Of a stretch of 64,000 nt of DNA, positions 44,267 to 53,519 are shown in pieces. The translations under genes and the position numbers were made by a program. The first letter of the stretch is position 1. Each line of letters opens with the position of its first letter. The notes beneath the pieces are model-generated. The model saw only the letters and a list, made by a program, of their open reading frames with translations, ran no database searches and was not told where the DNA came from. This DNA comes from Cryobacterium mannosilyticum (GTDB lineage Bacteria; Actinomycetota; Actinomycetes; Actinomycetales; Microbacteriaceae): positions 1 to 64,000 of the forward strand of contig NZ_SOFM01000011.1 of the NCBI RefSeq assembly GCF_004402705.1, in the 5' to 3' direction.

Positions 44267-45285
44267 CGCCGGCGCAATCGCGGGTCGGCGATCCACTGGG
44301 CCAGGTCGGTGAGGACGGTCATCAGGATGTACCCGACGGCGACGATCATCACCACCCCGATCACGACGGGCACGTCGCGCACGGTGACCGCGTTGAGCAT
44401 CGTGCGGCCGAGGCCGGGCCGGGCGAAGATGGTCTCCACCACGACTGCGCCGCTGATCAGGGAGCCGAAGGCCCAGCCGGAGAGGCTGATCGCCGGCAGC
44501 GACGCGTGCCGGAGGGCATGGATCCAGCGCACGCCGCGATCGCCCTCGCCTCGGGCTCTCGCCGAGAGCACGAACGGCGACTCGAGCGCGGTGAGCAGGG
44601 ACTCGCGCATGATCTGGCCGAGGAACCCGGCCAGGGGGACGGCGAGGGTGAGCACGGGCAGCACGAGGCCGGCCGGGCCCGGGGTGCTGATCGGCGGCAA
44701 CCACCCCAGCCAGACGCTGAACAGCACGATCAGCGCGGTAGCCAGCCAGAAGTGGGGCAGCGCCGCCGCGACGATCTCCAGTCCGGAGCCGAGGTACCAG
44801 GCGAAGCGCCCGCCGCGGGTCGACCAGGTGGCGAGCACGAGCGCGAACAGCCAGGCGACGACGAGCGCGAGTGCCGCCAGCAGCAGGGTCCCGCCGAGCT
44901 GGCCGACCAGGAGCGGGGCGACATCCTGCCTGAGCGCGTAGGACCGGCCGAGGTCGCCGGTTGCCAGCCGGCCCAACTGGGCCAGGTACTGAACGACGAC
45001 GGGCTGGTCGAGACCGTACCGGGCCCGTACCGCGGCCAGTGCCTCCGGCGACGTCTGCGAGCCCGGACCGCCGAGGATGGCCTCGGCCGGGTCGCCGGGG
45101 ATCAGCCTGATCGCGAAGAAGGTGATCGTGGCCACCGCCCAGAGCACGAACACCGCCCCGGCCAGGCGGGCGGCGAGCAGCCCGGGCAGCGTCCGGCGGA
45201 GAGCGCGCCGTGGGCGTGCCCGAACCGGCCGGGCGGAGCGGGGTGCTCCATCCGGCCTCAGCGAACCCGCCGCCGCGTCGGTCAC
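44263..45285 (-). CDS. ABC transporter permease (DppB-like)
   Basis: The 340-residue permease begins with a basic tail, then a first helix followed by the periplasmic loop with IPGDPAEAILGGPGSQ, a DppB hallmark. The EAA loop reads ARGEGDRGVRWIHALRHA. The GTG start overlaps the stop codon of the binding-protein gene (GTGA). It pairs with the DppC-like permease. The long Arg-rich tail (about 35 residues) is unusual and may be shorter in reality if a later start is used. Confidence 0.92.
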   Translation of the reverse strand: MTDAAAGSLRPDGAPRSARPVRARPRRALRRTLPGLLAARLAGAVFVLWAVATITFFAIRLIPGDPAEAILGGPGSQTSPEALAAVRARYGLDQPVVVQYLAQLGRLATGDLGRSYALRQDVAPLLVGQLGGTLLLAALALVVAWLFALVLATWSTRGGRFAWYLGSGLEIVAAALPHFWLATALIVLFSVWLGWLPPISTPGPAGLVLPVLTLAVPLAGFLGQIMRESLLTALESPFVLSARARGEGDRGVRWIHALRHASLPAISLSGWAFGSLISGAVVVETIFARPGLGRTMLNAVTVRDVPVVIGVVMIVAVGYILMTVLTDLAQWIADPRLRRR

Positions 45286-46934
45286 TCGGCGGGGAGCCAG
45301 GCGTCGTAGAACGTGGGAGTGGACACGGTCGGCATCGCGCGGGCCCCGGAGACGCGGGAGCTCAGCAGGTAGTGGTTCTGCTGGTCGTAGAGCGGCAGGA
45401 GGTAGAAACCCTCCAGGACCTTATTCTGCACGTCCGTGTAGAGGGCGGCGCGCTTGCCGGCATCCGTCACGGTGGCGGCCTCGGCGAGCAGCGCGTCGAC
45501 CGCGGGGTCGTTCACCTGCGCGTGGTTGGCGAAGTAACCGCTGGGGGCAGGGACGATGCCGGCGGAGTCGAAGAGGATGCGCAGCACGTCAGGGCCGACC
45601 TTGGTGTACGGGGCGCTGACGGCGTCGTAGCCGTTCTCGCCGAGAGCCGTGTACCAGCTGGAGAGGTCCATCGGGGTGAGCACCACGTCGAAGCCGGTCT
45701 TCTTCGCGGTCGCCTGGAGCTGCTCGAACAGCGACTGCTCGGCGGGGATGGACTGGTTCGTGCTCACCGGGAACTGCACGGTCAGGCGCGCGCCGTCCTT
45801 CACCCGGTAGCCGGCCGAGTCGCGGGCCGTCCAGCCGGCCGAGTCGAGCAGCTTGTCGGCTGCTCTGGCGTCGTAGCCGAACAGGTCAGGCCGCTGCACG
45901 GCGGTGGCCTCCACGCTGGAGAGCGCGGAGTACGACCGCGTGGCGGTGCCCTGGAAGAGGCTGCTGACGGCATCGTCCACGTTGGCCGAGCGGATGAAGG
46001 CCTCCCGCACGAGGGGGTCGTTGAACGGCGGCCGGGACGAGTTCAGTTCGATCCGGTTCGAGGCTCCGGGCCGGGGCGCGTCGAGGTGGGTGATCGTGTC
46101 ACCCTTCTCCGCCTGGACGATCGTGTCGGGCTGGGCGTTGTCGATCACGTCGACGTCACCGGCCTGCAGGGCCGCGAAGCGCGACGCCGAGTCGGGGATG
46201 AACCGCCAGATGATTTTGGCCAGGTACGCCGGGCCGGTGTGGTCCGCGTCGGCGGGCGGCGACGTGTAGCCGGCGTTGCGCACGAGCACGACCGAGTCCT
46301 GCTTCTCCCAGCTCTCCACCTGGAACGGGCCGGTGCCGACCGGGGCGGCGCAGTTCTCGTCCACGCCCCGGGCCAGGCCCGTCGGGGACTCGATCGCCAG
46401 CCACGGCTGGGTCAGCGATTCGAGGAGGGCGCCGTCCGGTTGGCTCAGGACGAATCTCACCACGTTCGCCGAGACGGCCTCGGTGCTCGCAACCTTCGCC
46501 AACGCCAGGTAGCCGGTCGAGGAGCCGGTCTTCGGGTCCCGCAGGTGCGCCACGTTTGCCTGCACGGCGGCCGCGTCGAGCGGGGTCCCATCCGTGAACG
46601 TCACGCCGTCCTTGAGGGTGAACTCCCAGGCGAGCCCGTCGGGGCTCTCCGTCCAGGACTTCGCCAGCCACGGGATGATCTGGCCGTTGGAGTCCCGGGA
46701 GACCAGCGACTCCAGGTACTGCGTGCTGACCAGGGCCTGCGGGTAATTGCCGCCGACGTGCGGGTCCAGGCAGGTCGGTTCGGCGTCTCCCGACGCGTAA
46801 CTGAGCGTGCCGCCCTTCACCGGGGTGCCGCCGGCGTCGGTGCCGGGGGAGGCCGTGCACGAGGTGAGGAGGAGGGCGGCGGCCAGGACGGCCCCGATGA
46901 CGGCCGGACGATGTGAATGGACCGAGGAATGCAT
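45282..46934 (-). CDS. ABC transporter substrate-binding lipoprotein (SBP_bac_5, peptide type)
   Basis: The 550-residue protein has a lipoprotein signal with lipobox LLTSC (cysteine at about residue 26), a Gly/Thr linker, and the family 5 binding-protein fold: GGTLSYASGDAEPTCLDPH, the PHVGGNYPQ start and LPLYDQQNHYL near the end. It delivers peptides or related solutes to the permeases encoded downstream. ATG 46934 follows GGAAAGAGAT. It is the first gene of the four-gene importer operon; the ligand is not predictable. Confidence 0.92.
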   Translation of the reverse strand: MHSSVHSHRPAVIGAVLAAALLLTSCTASPGTDAGGTPVKGGTLSYASGDAEPTCLDPHVGGNYPQALVSTQYLESLVSRDSNGQIIPWLAKSWTESPDGLAWEFTLKDGVTFTDGTPLDAAAVQANVAHLRDPKTGSSTGYLALAKVASTEAVSANVVRFVLSQPDGALLESLTQPWLAIESPTGLARGVDENCAAPVGTGPFQVESWEKQDSVVLVRNAGYTSPPADADHTGPAYLAKIIWRFIPDSASRFAALQAGDVDVIDNAQPDTIVQAEKGDTITHLDAPRPGASNRIELNSSRPPFNDPLVREAFIRSANVDDAVSSLFQGTATRSYSALSSVEATAVQRPDLFGYDARAADKLLDSAGWTARDSAGYRVKDGARLTVQFPVSTNQSIPAEQSLFEQLQATAKKTGFDVVLTPMDLSSWYTALGENGYDAVSAPYTKVGPDVLRILFDSAGIVPAPSGYFANHAQVNDPAVDALLAEAATVTDAGKRAALYTDVQNKVLEGFYLLPLYDQQNHYLLSSRVSGARAMPTVSTPTFYDAWLPAE

Positions 46935-47066
46935 GCGGTGATCTCTTTCCACGGCAGGGAACGGCCGAGTGTGCTGGTCGGGGAGCGGACCCGTGGTGGG
47001 CCGCCAGTGTCTCATCGTAAAACATCCGGTGGCGGCCGGGAATTCCACCCGGCGGATGCGGCAGGC

Positions 47067-47072
47067 TAGAAT
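47067..47072 (+). promoter_or_regulatory. -10 box of the ileS T-box leader
   Basis: TAGAAT, with transcription expected near 47079. The stretch 46935-47066, upstream of it and between divergent genes, holds nothing else I can identify. Confidence 0.55.
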
Positions 47073-47078
47073 TACGTA

Positions 47079-47314
47079 CGCATGACTATGATCCGGCCAT
47101 CACCGGTGAGTCTTCGGAAGAACGGCCCTCCGGGGCCTGGTAGAACCGAACGGGTCGGGCCCGTCACAGCCTCTGAACAAGCGGTCGCCCGCTCACCCGG
47201 GCGGCAAGCGAGGTGGTACCGCGGCGGATCCCTTTCGGAGTCGGCGTCCTCGTGGAACAGGGCAGGCCTGCCTCACGCAGGAGGCAGAAACTGCCCGACT
47301 CGTCCAGGAGAAGC
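47079..47314 (+). promoter_or_regulatory. T-box riboswitch controlling ileS
   Basis: The leader contains the T-box core AGGTGGTACCGCGG (47211-47224), whose TGGT at 47214-47217 pairs with the ACCA end of uncharged tRNA-Ile. Stem I is the short actinobacterial form with ATC, an isoleucine specifier codon, at 47099-47101 before ACCGGTGAG. CGAGG (47209-47213) can pair with CCTCG (47248-47252), and a 7-bp hairpin at 47268-47287 precedes the AGGAG ribosome site (47306-47310). There is no T-run, so control is at translation initiation as in mycobacterial ileS. Confidence 0.92.
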
Positions 47315-50300
47315 ATGACGTACCCCCAAGGTCAGCAATCAGGTTCGGCGGACCAGCAGTCCGGCTCGATCGTGCCGTCGCCGAACTTTCCCCAGATCGA
47401 AACCGAGGTGCTCTCGTTCTGGAAGGACGATGCCACCTTCCAGGCGTCGATCGACAACCGCGAAGGCGCGCCCGAGTGGGTCTTCTATGACGGCCCGCCG
47501 TTCGCCAACGGCCTGCCGCACTACGGCCACCTCCTGACCGGGTACGCGAAGGACCTGTTCCCGCGTTTCCAGACCATGCGCGGCAAGCAGGTGCACCGCC
47601 GGTTCGGCTGGGACACCCACGGGCTGCCGGCCGAGCTCGAGGCCGAGCGGGAGCTCGGCATCGTCGACAAGAGCGAGATCGAGAAGATGGGCATCGGCGC
47701 CTTCAACGCCGTCGCCCGCAGCTCCGTGCTCAAGTACACCAAGGTGTGGGAGGAGTACGTCACCCGCCAGGCCCGCTGGGTCGACTTCGAGAACGACTAC
47801 AAGACCCTCGACATCACCTTCATGGAGTCCGTGATCTGGGCCTTCAAGCGGCTGCACGACAAGGGGCTCGCCTACGAGGGCTACCGGGTGCTGCCGTACT
47901 GCTGGCGCGACCAGACCCCGCTGTCCAACCATGAGCTGCGGATGGACGACGACGTCTACAAGATGCGCCAGGACCAGACGGTCACGGTCACCTTCCCGCT
48001 CGTCGGGGCGAAGGCGGAGGTGCTCGGCCTCACCGCCGTGCGTGCCCTCGCCTGGACGACGACCCCGTGGACCCTGCCGACCAACCTCGCCCTCGCCGTC
48101 GGCCCGCAGATCGTCTACGCCGTCGTGCCGGCCGGCCCGAACGGCACCCCGGACGCCACCGTGCTCCGCGAGGAGACCGGGCGAACGGATGCCTCGGCCG
48201 AGGTGCTCGGCGCCGAGTACCTGATCGCGATCGACCTCGTCGGCAACTACGCCAAGGACCTCGGCTACGAGTCCGCGGCCGACGCGACCGCGGCGATCGC
48301 CCGCACCGTGCTCGGCAGCGAACTCGAGGGCGTCTCCTACGACCGGCTCTTCGACTACTACGCGGACACCGCGGTGTGGGGCACCGGGAACGCCTGGACC
48401 ATCGTCGTGGCGGACTACGTCACCACCGCGGACGGCACCGGCATCGTGCACCAGGCCCCGGCCTACGGTGAAGAGGACCAGCGGATCTGCGAGGCCGCGG
48501 GCATCCCGGTGATCATCTCCCTCGACGACGGCGGCAAGTTCCTGCCCGACGTGCCCGAGGTGGCCGGCCTGCTCTGGTCGGACGCGAACAAGCCGCTCAC
48601 CCAGCTGCTCCGCGCCGAGGGACGCCTGCTCCGCCAGGCCAGCTACGAGCACTCCTACCCGCACTGCTGGCGTTGCCGCAACCCCCTCATCTACAAGGCC
48701 GTCTCCAGCTGGTTCGTGCGGGTCACCGACTTCCGGGACCGGATGGAGGTGCTCAACCAGGACATCAACTGGGTCCCGGAGAACGTTAAGGACGGCCAGT
48801 TCGGCAAGTGGATCGGCAACGCCCGCGACTGGTCGATCAGCCGCAACCGCTACTTCGGCTCGCCGATCCCGGTCTGGAAGAGCGACAACCCCGACTACCC
48901 GCGGATCGACGTCTACGGCTCGCTCGACGAGCTCGAGGCCGACTTCGGCGTGCGCCCGACCGACCTGCACCGCCCGTACATCGACGAGCTCACCCGGCCG
49001 AACCCCGACGACCCGACCGGCCAGTCCACCATGCGGCGCATCACGGATGTGCTCGACGTCTGGTTCGACTCCGGCTCGATGCCCTTCGCCCAGGTGCACT
49101 ACCCGTTCGAGAACCGGGATTGGTTCGACAGCCACAACCCGGCCGACTTCATCGTCGAGTACATCGGGCAGACCCGCGGCTGGTTCTACATGCTGCACGT
49201 GCTCTCGACGGCGCTGTTCGACCGCCCCGCCTTCAAGAACGTCGTCAGCCACGGCATCGTGCTCGGCAACGACGGGCAGAAGATGTCGAAGTCCCTGCGC
49301 AACTACCCCGACGTGAACGAGGTGTTCGACCGGGACGGGTCGGATGCGATGCGCTGGTTCCTGATGAGCTCCTCCGTGCTGCGCGGCGGCAACCTCATCG
49401 TCACGGAGGAAGGCATCCGGGAGGGTGCCCGCCAGGTCATGCTCCCGCTCTGGAGCACCTGGTATTTCTTCTCCCTCTACGCCAACGCGTCCGGCGAGAA
49501 CGGCTACGACGCCTGCTGGCGCACCGACTCCACCGACGTGCTCGACCGGTACCTGCTCGCCAAGACCCGCGCCCTGATCACGGACGTCACCGCCGACCTG
49601 GAGAACCTGGACAGCACTCTCGCGTCCGCCCGGCTCCGGGACTTCGCCGACGTGCTCACCAACTGGTACGTGCGCCGGTCGCGCGACCGTTTCTGGGCCG
49701 GCGCCGCGGCCTCGGGAACCAGCGGCTCCGAGGCCTTCGACACCCTGTACACCGTGCTCGAAACGCTCACCCGGGTTGCCGCGCCCCTGCTCCCGCTCGT
49801 CACCGAGCGCATCTGGCAGGGACTCACCGGCGGCCGCAGCGTGCACCTCGAGGACTGGCCCGACCCAGAACTTTTCCCTGCCGACGATGTGCTCGTCGCG
49901 GCCATGGACCAGGTGCGCACCATCAGTTCCACCGTGCTCTCCCTGCGCAAGCAGGCAGGCCTGCGCGTGCGCCTGCCGCTCGCGAACCTGACCGTGGTCA
50001 CCACCGACACGGCGGCGATGGCCCCGTTCGAGGCCATCCTCCGCGACGAGCTCAACATCAAGAACGTGTCCCTCGTGGAGCTCGCGGCCGACAGCGCCAC
50101 CGCCTACGGCGTCACCTCCCGGCTCAACGTGAACGCCCGGGCCGCAGGCCCCCGACTCGGCAAGCAGGTGCAACAGGTGATCAAGGCCGCCCGCGCCGGC
50201 GACTGGACCGAGACCGACGGCATCGTCACCGCCGGCGGGATCGAACTGGCCCCGGGGGAGTACGAGCTCGTGCTGCAGACCGGCGGCCCGTCCGCCGACG

Positions 50301-50758
50301 CGGGCCAGGGCGCCGAGTCCGGCGACACGACCGCGCTCGCCCTGCTGCAGGGCGGCGGATTCGTGCTGCTCGACACGACCACGACGGCCGAACTCGAGGC
50401 CGAGGGATTCGCCCGGGACCTGATCCGTGCGGTGCAGGATACCCGCAAGTCAGCCGGATTCGAGGTGAGCGACCGCATCCGCCTCGACCTGGTCTTCTTC
50501 GACGACCTGGACGCGGCCACCTTCGCCCTCGCCGCCGGCGTCGATGTGCCGGCCGAAACCCTGACCACCCGCTTCGCCACCCACCGGGCGAGCGACGCCG
50601 ACGCCGAGCTGCTGGCCGCGACCCTGCCGTCGGAGTGGCTCGGCGACCTGGTCGGCGCCCCAGTCGAACACTACGTGCGCTTCGAAGCGGGGCAGTACGC
50701 CAACCGGGGTGCCGTGCTCGTCGCCGTCGCCAGAGAGAACGGACTCATCCATGTCTAA
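47315..50758 (+). CDS. ileS: Isoleucyl-tRNA synthetase
   Basis: The 1147-residue class I synthetase has the HIGH-type motif in GPPFANGLPHYGHLLTGYA, KMSKS in DGQKMSKSLRNYP, the CP1 editing domain (TTTPWTLPTNLALAV) and a long C-terminal tRNA-binding region, the mupirocin-resistant eukaryote-like form found in actinobacteria. The N-terminal about 20 residues are Gln/Ser-rich. The ATG at 47315 is the one after AGGAG and the T-box leader. folC overlaps its stop by eight bases, so ileS-folC-DUF4233-ndk forms one transcript. Confidence 0.96.
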   Translation: MTYPQGQQSGSADQQSGSIVPSPNFPQIETEVLSFWKDDATFQASIDNREGAPEWVFYDGPPFANGLPHYGHLLTGYAKDLFPRFQTMRGKQVHRRFGWDTHGLPAELEAERELGIVDKSEIEKMGIGAFNAVARSSVLKYTKVWEEYVTRQARWVDFENDYKTLDITFMESVIWAFKRLHDKGLAYEGYRVLPYCWRDQTPLSNHELRMDDDVYKMRQDQTVTVTFPLVGAKAEVLGLTAVRALAWTTTPWTLPTNLALAVGPQIVYAVVPAGPNGTPDATVLREETGRTDASAEVLGAEYLIAIDLVGNYAKDLGYESAADATAAIARTVLGSELEGVSYDRLFDYYADTAVWGTGNAWTIVVADYVTTADGTGIVHQAPAYGEEDQRICEAAGIPVIISLDDGGKFLPDVPEVAGLLWSDANKPLTQLLRAEGRLLRQASYEHSYPHCWRCRNPLIYKAVSSWFVRVTDFRDRMEVLNQDINWVPENVKDGQFGKWIGNARDWSISRNRYFGSPIPVWKSDNPDYPRIDVYGSLDELEADFGVRPTDLHRPYIDELTRPNPDDPTGQSTMRRITDVLDVWFDSGSMPFAQVHYPFENRDWFDSHNPADFIVEYIGQTRGWFYMLHVLSTALFDRPAFKNVVSHGIVLGNDGQKMSKSLRNYPDVNEVFDRDGSDAMRWFLMSSSVLRGGNLIVTEEGIREGARQVMLPLWSTWYFFSLYANASGENGYDACWRTDSTDVLDRYLLAKTRALITDVTADLENLDSTLASARLRDFADVLTNWYVRRSRDRFWAGAAASGTSGSEAFDTLYTVLETLTRVAAPLLPLVTERIWQGLTGGRSVHLEDWPDPELFPADDVLVAAMDQVRTISSTVLSLRKQAGLRVRLPLANLTVVTTDTAAMAPFEAILRDELNIKNVSLVELAADSATAYGVTSRLNVNARAAGPRLGKQVQQVIKAARAGDWTETDGIVTAGGIELAPGEYELVLQTGGPSADAGQGAESGDTTALALLQGGGFVLLDTTTTAELEAEGFARDLIRAVQDTRKSAGFEVSDRIRLDLVFFDDLDAATFALAAGVDVPAETLTTRFATHRASDADAELLAATLPSEWLGDLVGAPVEHYVRFEAGQYANRGAVLVAVARENGLIHV

Positions 50759-52127
50759 GTCCAGCCCCACAGCAGGCGACGCCGCGCGGGAGGCCGGCGA
50801 CGCCGTCTACACGGCCCTGCTCGCCCGCGTCGGCGAAGGATCGCCGCGGCCCCGCCTCGAACCGACCAGGCGCGCCCTCGAACTGCTCGGCGACCCGCAG
50901 ACCGTGTACCCGATCATCCATATCACCGGCACCAACGGCAAGACCAGCACCAGCCGGATCGCCGAGAGCCTGCTCCGCGCGTACGGCCTGCGCACCGGCC
51001 TGCTGATCAGCCCGCACCTCGTGCGGCTCAATGAGCGCATCGTGATCGACGGTGAGTCGATCGAGGACGAGGCCCTCGCCGCGAACTGGGACGACATCGC
51101 CCCCTACCTGCGGATGGTCGACGACGAGCTCACCTCCGCCGGCGACGAACCGCTCACCTTCTTCGAGGCGCTCACCGTTCTCGCGTTCGCCTGCTTCGCG
51201 GACGCTCCCGTCGACGTCGCCGTGATCGAGGTCGGCATGGGCGGCGAGTGGGACTCCACCAACGTCGCCGACGGGCAGGTCGCCGTGATCACGCCGATCG
51301 CCCTTGACCACACCAGGCGCCTCGGCGACACCATCGCGGAGATCGCCCGCACCAAGTCCGGGATCATCAAGCCCGCGGCATCCGTCGTCACGGCGAAGCA
51401 GGGCGAGCAGGCGCAGGCCGAACTCGAACGCGCCGTCGAACTGACCGAATCGACCCTGGCCAGTGAGGGCGAGGACTTCGCCCTGCTCGCCAGCCAGGTC
51501 GCCGTCGGCGGGCAGCTCATCTCGGTGCGCGGCCTGGCCGGCACCTATTCCGACCTGTTCCTGCCTCTCTACGGCACGCACCAGGCGCAGAACGCGGCCG
51601 TCGCGATCGCCGCCGTCGAATCGTTCATCGGCGCCGGCAGTCAGGAACTGGCCTACGACCTCGTCGAGGAGGGGCTCGCCTCCGCCACCTCGCCCGGCCG
51701 GCTGCAGCTGGTCGGCACCGACCCGACCGTGCTGGTGGATGCCGCGCACAACCCGCACGGCGCGGCCGCCCTCGCCGCGGCGCTGGATGCCTACTTCGAC
51801 TTCGACGAGATCGTCGCCGTCGTCGGCATCCTGGCCGACAAGGACGCCGCCGGGATCATCGCGGCGCTCGAGCCCATCGTCGCCCGCTTCCACGTCACCG
51901 CGTCGCACTCCGAGCGGGCCATCCCCGTCGACGACCTCGCCGACCTGGTGGCGCGCACGGTCGGTGACGACACCACCATCCGGTTCGACGACCTCGCCCA
52001 GGCGCTCGAATCGGCCAGGGACTGGGCCGAGGAATCCCCGCGGCGCGCCGTCATCGTCACGGGGTCGATCACCCTCGTCGGTGAGGCGATCGCCCTGGCC
52101 GACGCCCGGGAATGGCTGGCGAAGTGA
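50751..52127 (+). CDS. folC: Folylpolyglutamate synthase / dihydrofolate synthase
   Basis: The 458-residue Mur-ligase-fold enzyme has the ATP loop ITGTNGKTSTSR, the GLLISPHLVRLNERI omega region, VIEVGMGGEWDSTN and DAAHNPHG in the C-terminal domain. It adds glutamate to dihydropteroate and folates. The start overlaps the ileS stop, and the end overlaps the DUF4233 start (GTGA). The arrangement ileS/valS-folC-DUF4233-ndk is well known in actinobacteria. Confidence 0.95.
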   Translation: MSKSSPTAGDAAREAGDAVYTALLARVGEGSPRPRLEPTRRALELLGDPQTVYPIIHITGTNGKTSTSRIAESLLRAYGLRTGLLISPHLVRLNERIVIDGESIEDEALAANWDDIAPYLRMVDDELTSAGDEPLTFFEALTVLAFACFADAPVDVAVIEVGMGGEWDSTNVADGQVAVITPIALDHTRRLGDTIAEIARTKSGIIKPAASVVTAKQGEQAQAELERAVELTESTLASEGEDFALLASQVAVGGQLISVRGLAGTYSDLFLPLYGTHQAQNAAVAIAAVESFIGAGSQELAYDLVEEGLASATSPGRLQLVGTDPTVLVDAAHNPHGAAALAAALDAYFDFDEIVAVVGILADKDAAGIIAALEPIVARFHVTASHSERAIPVDDLADLVARTVGDDTTIRFDDLAQALESARDWAEESPRRAVIVTGSITLVGEAIALADAREWLAK

Positions 52128-52462
52128 GCCGTCGCTCGGTGAAACGGTCGCTGGCCTCGATCGTGCTGGGCTTCGAGATCATCGTCGTCTTCCTCGCCGC
52201 GCTGGTCATCTTCGGCCTCGGCGCGCTGCCGGCGTGGCTCGCGCTCGGCGGGGGAGCGGCGCTCTGCCTGGCGATGGCCCTGGTGATCGGCCTGCTCGGC
52301 CGCGACTGGTCGTACTACGCCGGCTGGGCGATCCAGGCCATCGTCGTCGCGACGGGTTTCCTCAACCCCACGATGTTTTTCGTCGGCGCAATGTTCGCTG
52401 CCATGTGGACGTACTGCATGGTCGTCGGCACCAGATTAGACAACCAGAAGGAGAGCTCATGA
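52124..52462 (+). CDS. DUF4233 domain-containing membrane protein
   Basis: A 112-residue protein with four hydrophobic helices and a short basic N-terminus (SRRSVKRSLASIVLGFE), typical of DUF4233 proteins found between folC and ndk in actinobacteria. Function unknown. GTG 52124 overlaps the folC stop; an in-frame ATG at 52112 is possible. Its own stop overlaps the ndk ATG. Confidence 0.85.
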   Translation: MSRRSVKRSLASIVLGFEIIVVFLAALVIFGLGALPAWLALGGGAALCLAMALVIGLLGRDWSYYAGWAIQAIVVATGFLNPTMFFVGAMFAAMWTYCMVVGTRLDNQKESS

Positions 52463-52881
52463 GCACCCAGATCGAAGAAACCCTCGTATTGGTCAAGCCG
52501 GATGGCGTCGCCCGCAACCTGTCCGGTGAGATCCTGCGCCGGATCGAAGCAAAGGGATACTCCCTCGTCGACGTGAAGCTGGTCGAGCCCGAGCGGTCGC
52601 TGCTCGTGCAGCACTACGCAGAGCACGAGGGCAAGCCGTTCTTCGAACCGCTCGTCGAGTTCATGGAAAGCGGCGCCATCCTCGCCCTCCGGATCGCCGG
52701 CGAACGCGTGATCGAGGGCTTCCGCGCCCTCGCCGGGACGACCGACCCGACGACCGCGGCACCCGGTACCATCCGCGGCGACCTCGGCCGCGACTGGGGC
52801 GGAAAGGTGCAGCAGAACCTCGTTCACGGCTCCGACTCGCCCGAGTCCGCCGCCCGGGAGCTGGCCCTCTGGTTCGACTGA
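52459..52881 (+). CDS. ndk: Nucleoside diphosphate kinase
   Basis: The 140-residue enzyme contains the phosphohistidine motif NLVHGSDSPESA, the LVLVKPDGVAR opening and GTTDPTTAAPGTIRGD. It exchanges the gamma-phosphate between nucleoside triphosphates and diphosphates. The ATG follows AAGGAGAGCTC and overlaps the DUF4233 stop codon. Its last codons (W-F-D-stop) are the first unit of a four-copy 16-bp tandem repeat. Confidence 0.96.
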   Translation: MSTQIEETLVLVKPDGVARNLSGEILRRIEAKGYSLVDVKLVEPERSLLVQHYAEHEGKPFFEPLVEFMESGAILALRIAGERVIEGFRALAGTTDPTTAAPGTIRGDLGRDWGGKVQQNLVHGSDSPESAARELALWFD

Positions 52882-52934
52882 CCGCCGGTTCGACTGACCG
52901 CCGGTTCGACTGACCGCCGGTTCGACTGATCGCC
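52871..52934. repeat. Four-copy 16-bp tandem repeat at the ndk 3' end
   Basis: GGTTCGACTGACCGCC is repeated at 52871, 52887, 52903 and 52919 (last copy with one change). The first copy contains the ndk stop codon. Confidence 0.9.
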
Positions 52935-52939
52935 CGGGG

Positions 52940-53350
52940 CTACTCCAGGCTCTTCCGCCGGGCCTCGATCTCGGCTTCGAGGTTCCGGATCCTCGCCGCC
53001 TCCGCGTGGAACTCGATCTCCCGTTCGAGGTCGGCCAGCTCGTCCTCCGTGGAGCGGCTCGGAACACCGGTGTACTTCCCGCGTGAGGGTTCTCCCGGTC
53101 GGGGTTCGCCCGGCCGGGAGGGTCGCGCCTGGCTCCGGCGGGGGTCGCCGAACGTGCCCCGATCGATCGGAGCCGCATACTCCCGCCCGACGGCGAACCA
53201 GAGGATGCTGCCGATCACTGGAAGCAGGATGACGATCATGATCCACACCAGCTTCGGCAGATGCTGAACCTGGCCGTCCTGCCTGGTGATGATGTCGATG
53301 AGCGCACCGAGCAGCAGCAGGAAGAACACCGCGGAGATCAGCATGTACAT
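52940..53350 (-). CDS. PLDc_N domain membrane protein
   Basis: The 136-residue protein has an N-terminal transmembrane helix, a conserved VWIMIVILLPVIGSILWFAVGR second helix typical of the phospholipase-D-nuclease N-terminal domain, a Pro/Arg/Gly linker and an acidic coiled-coil-like C-terminus (LADLEREIEFH ... LEAEIEARR). Function unknown; probably a small membrane protein with a cytoplasmic helix. TAGACT, seven bases, ATG suggests a leaderless start. Confidence 0.82.
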   Translation of the reverse strand: MYMLISAVFFLLLLGALIDIITRQDGQVQHLPKLVWIMIVILLPVIGSILWFAVGREYAAPIDRGTFGDPRRSQARPSRPGEPRPGEPSRGKYTGVPSRSTEDELADLEREIEFHAEAARIRNLEAEIEARRKSLE

Positions 53351-53357
53351 GGGCGAC

Positions 53358-53363
53358 AGTCTA
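53358..53363 (-). promoter_or_regulatory. -10 box of the PLDc_N gene (leaderless)
   Basis: TAGACT on the minus strand, seven bases before the ATG at 53350. Confidence 0.55.
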
Positions 53364-53431
53364 GTGACCCTGGCGCGCTGAACGGGGGTCGATTTTGGTC
53401 GTTGATCAGGGGTCGAATCGGGCCTGCCGTG

Positions 53432-53501
53432 CCCCGCCGAACCGTGAGAGAAGTCGCCCTTTCCCGGGTGGAATACCTGCTTTTCTCACAGCTCGGCGGG
53501 G
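53432..53501. repeat. Imperfect 22-bp inverted repeat with 26-bp spacer
   Basis: Left arm 53432-53453 and right arm 53480-53501 pair at 19 of 22 positions plus one G-T wobble (CCCCGCCGA...GTGAGA...AAG against its complement). It occupies the 169-bp gap between the PLDc_N and VKOR genes; the VKOR stop codon lies 20 bp past it. It may act as a terminator or be a relic of a small mobile element. Confidence 0.6.
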
Positions 53502-53519
53502 TGGGGGGTTCGAGGCAGG

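Noticed and set aside
47339..50173. A 944-codon open frame antisense to ileS
   Set aside because: It is a by-product of high-GC codon use: ileS is complete on the other strand with all synthetase motifs, and the antisense product is Arg/Gly/Val-rich without any domain.
52871..52934. CRISPR array
   Set aside because: The units are 16 bp and directly contiguous with no spacers; it is a simple tandem repeat.
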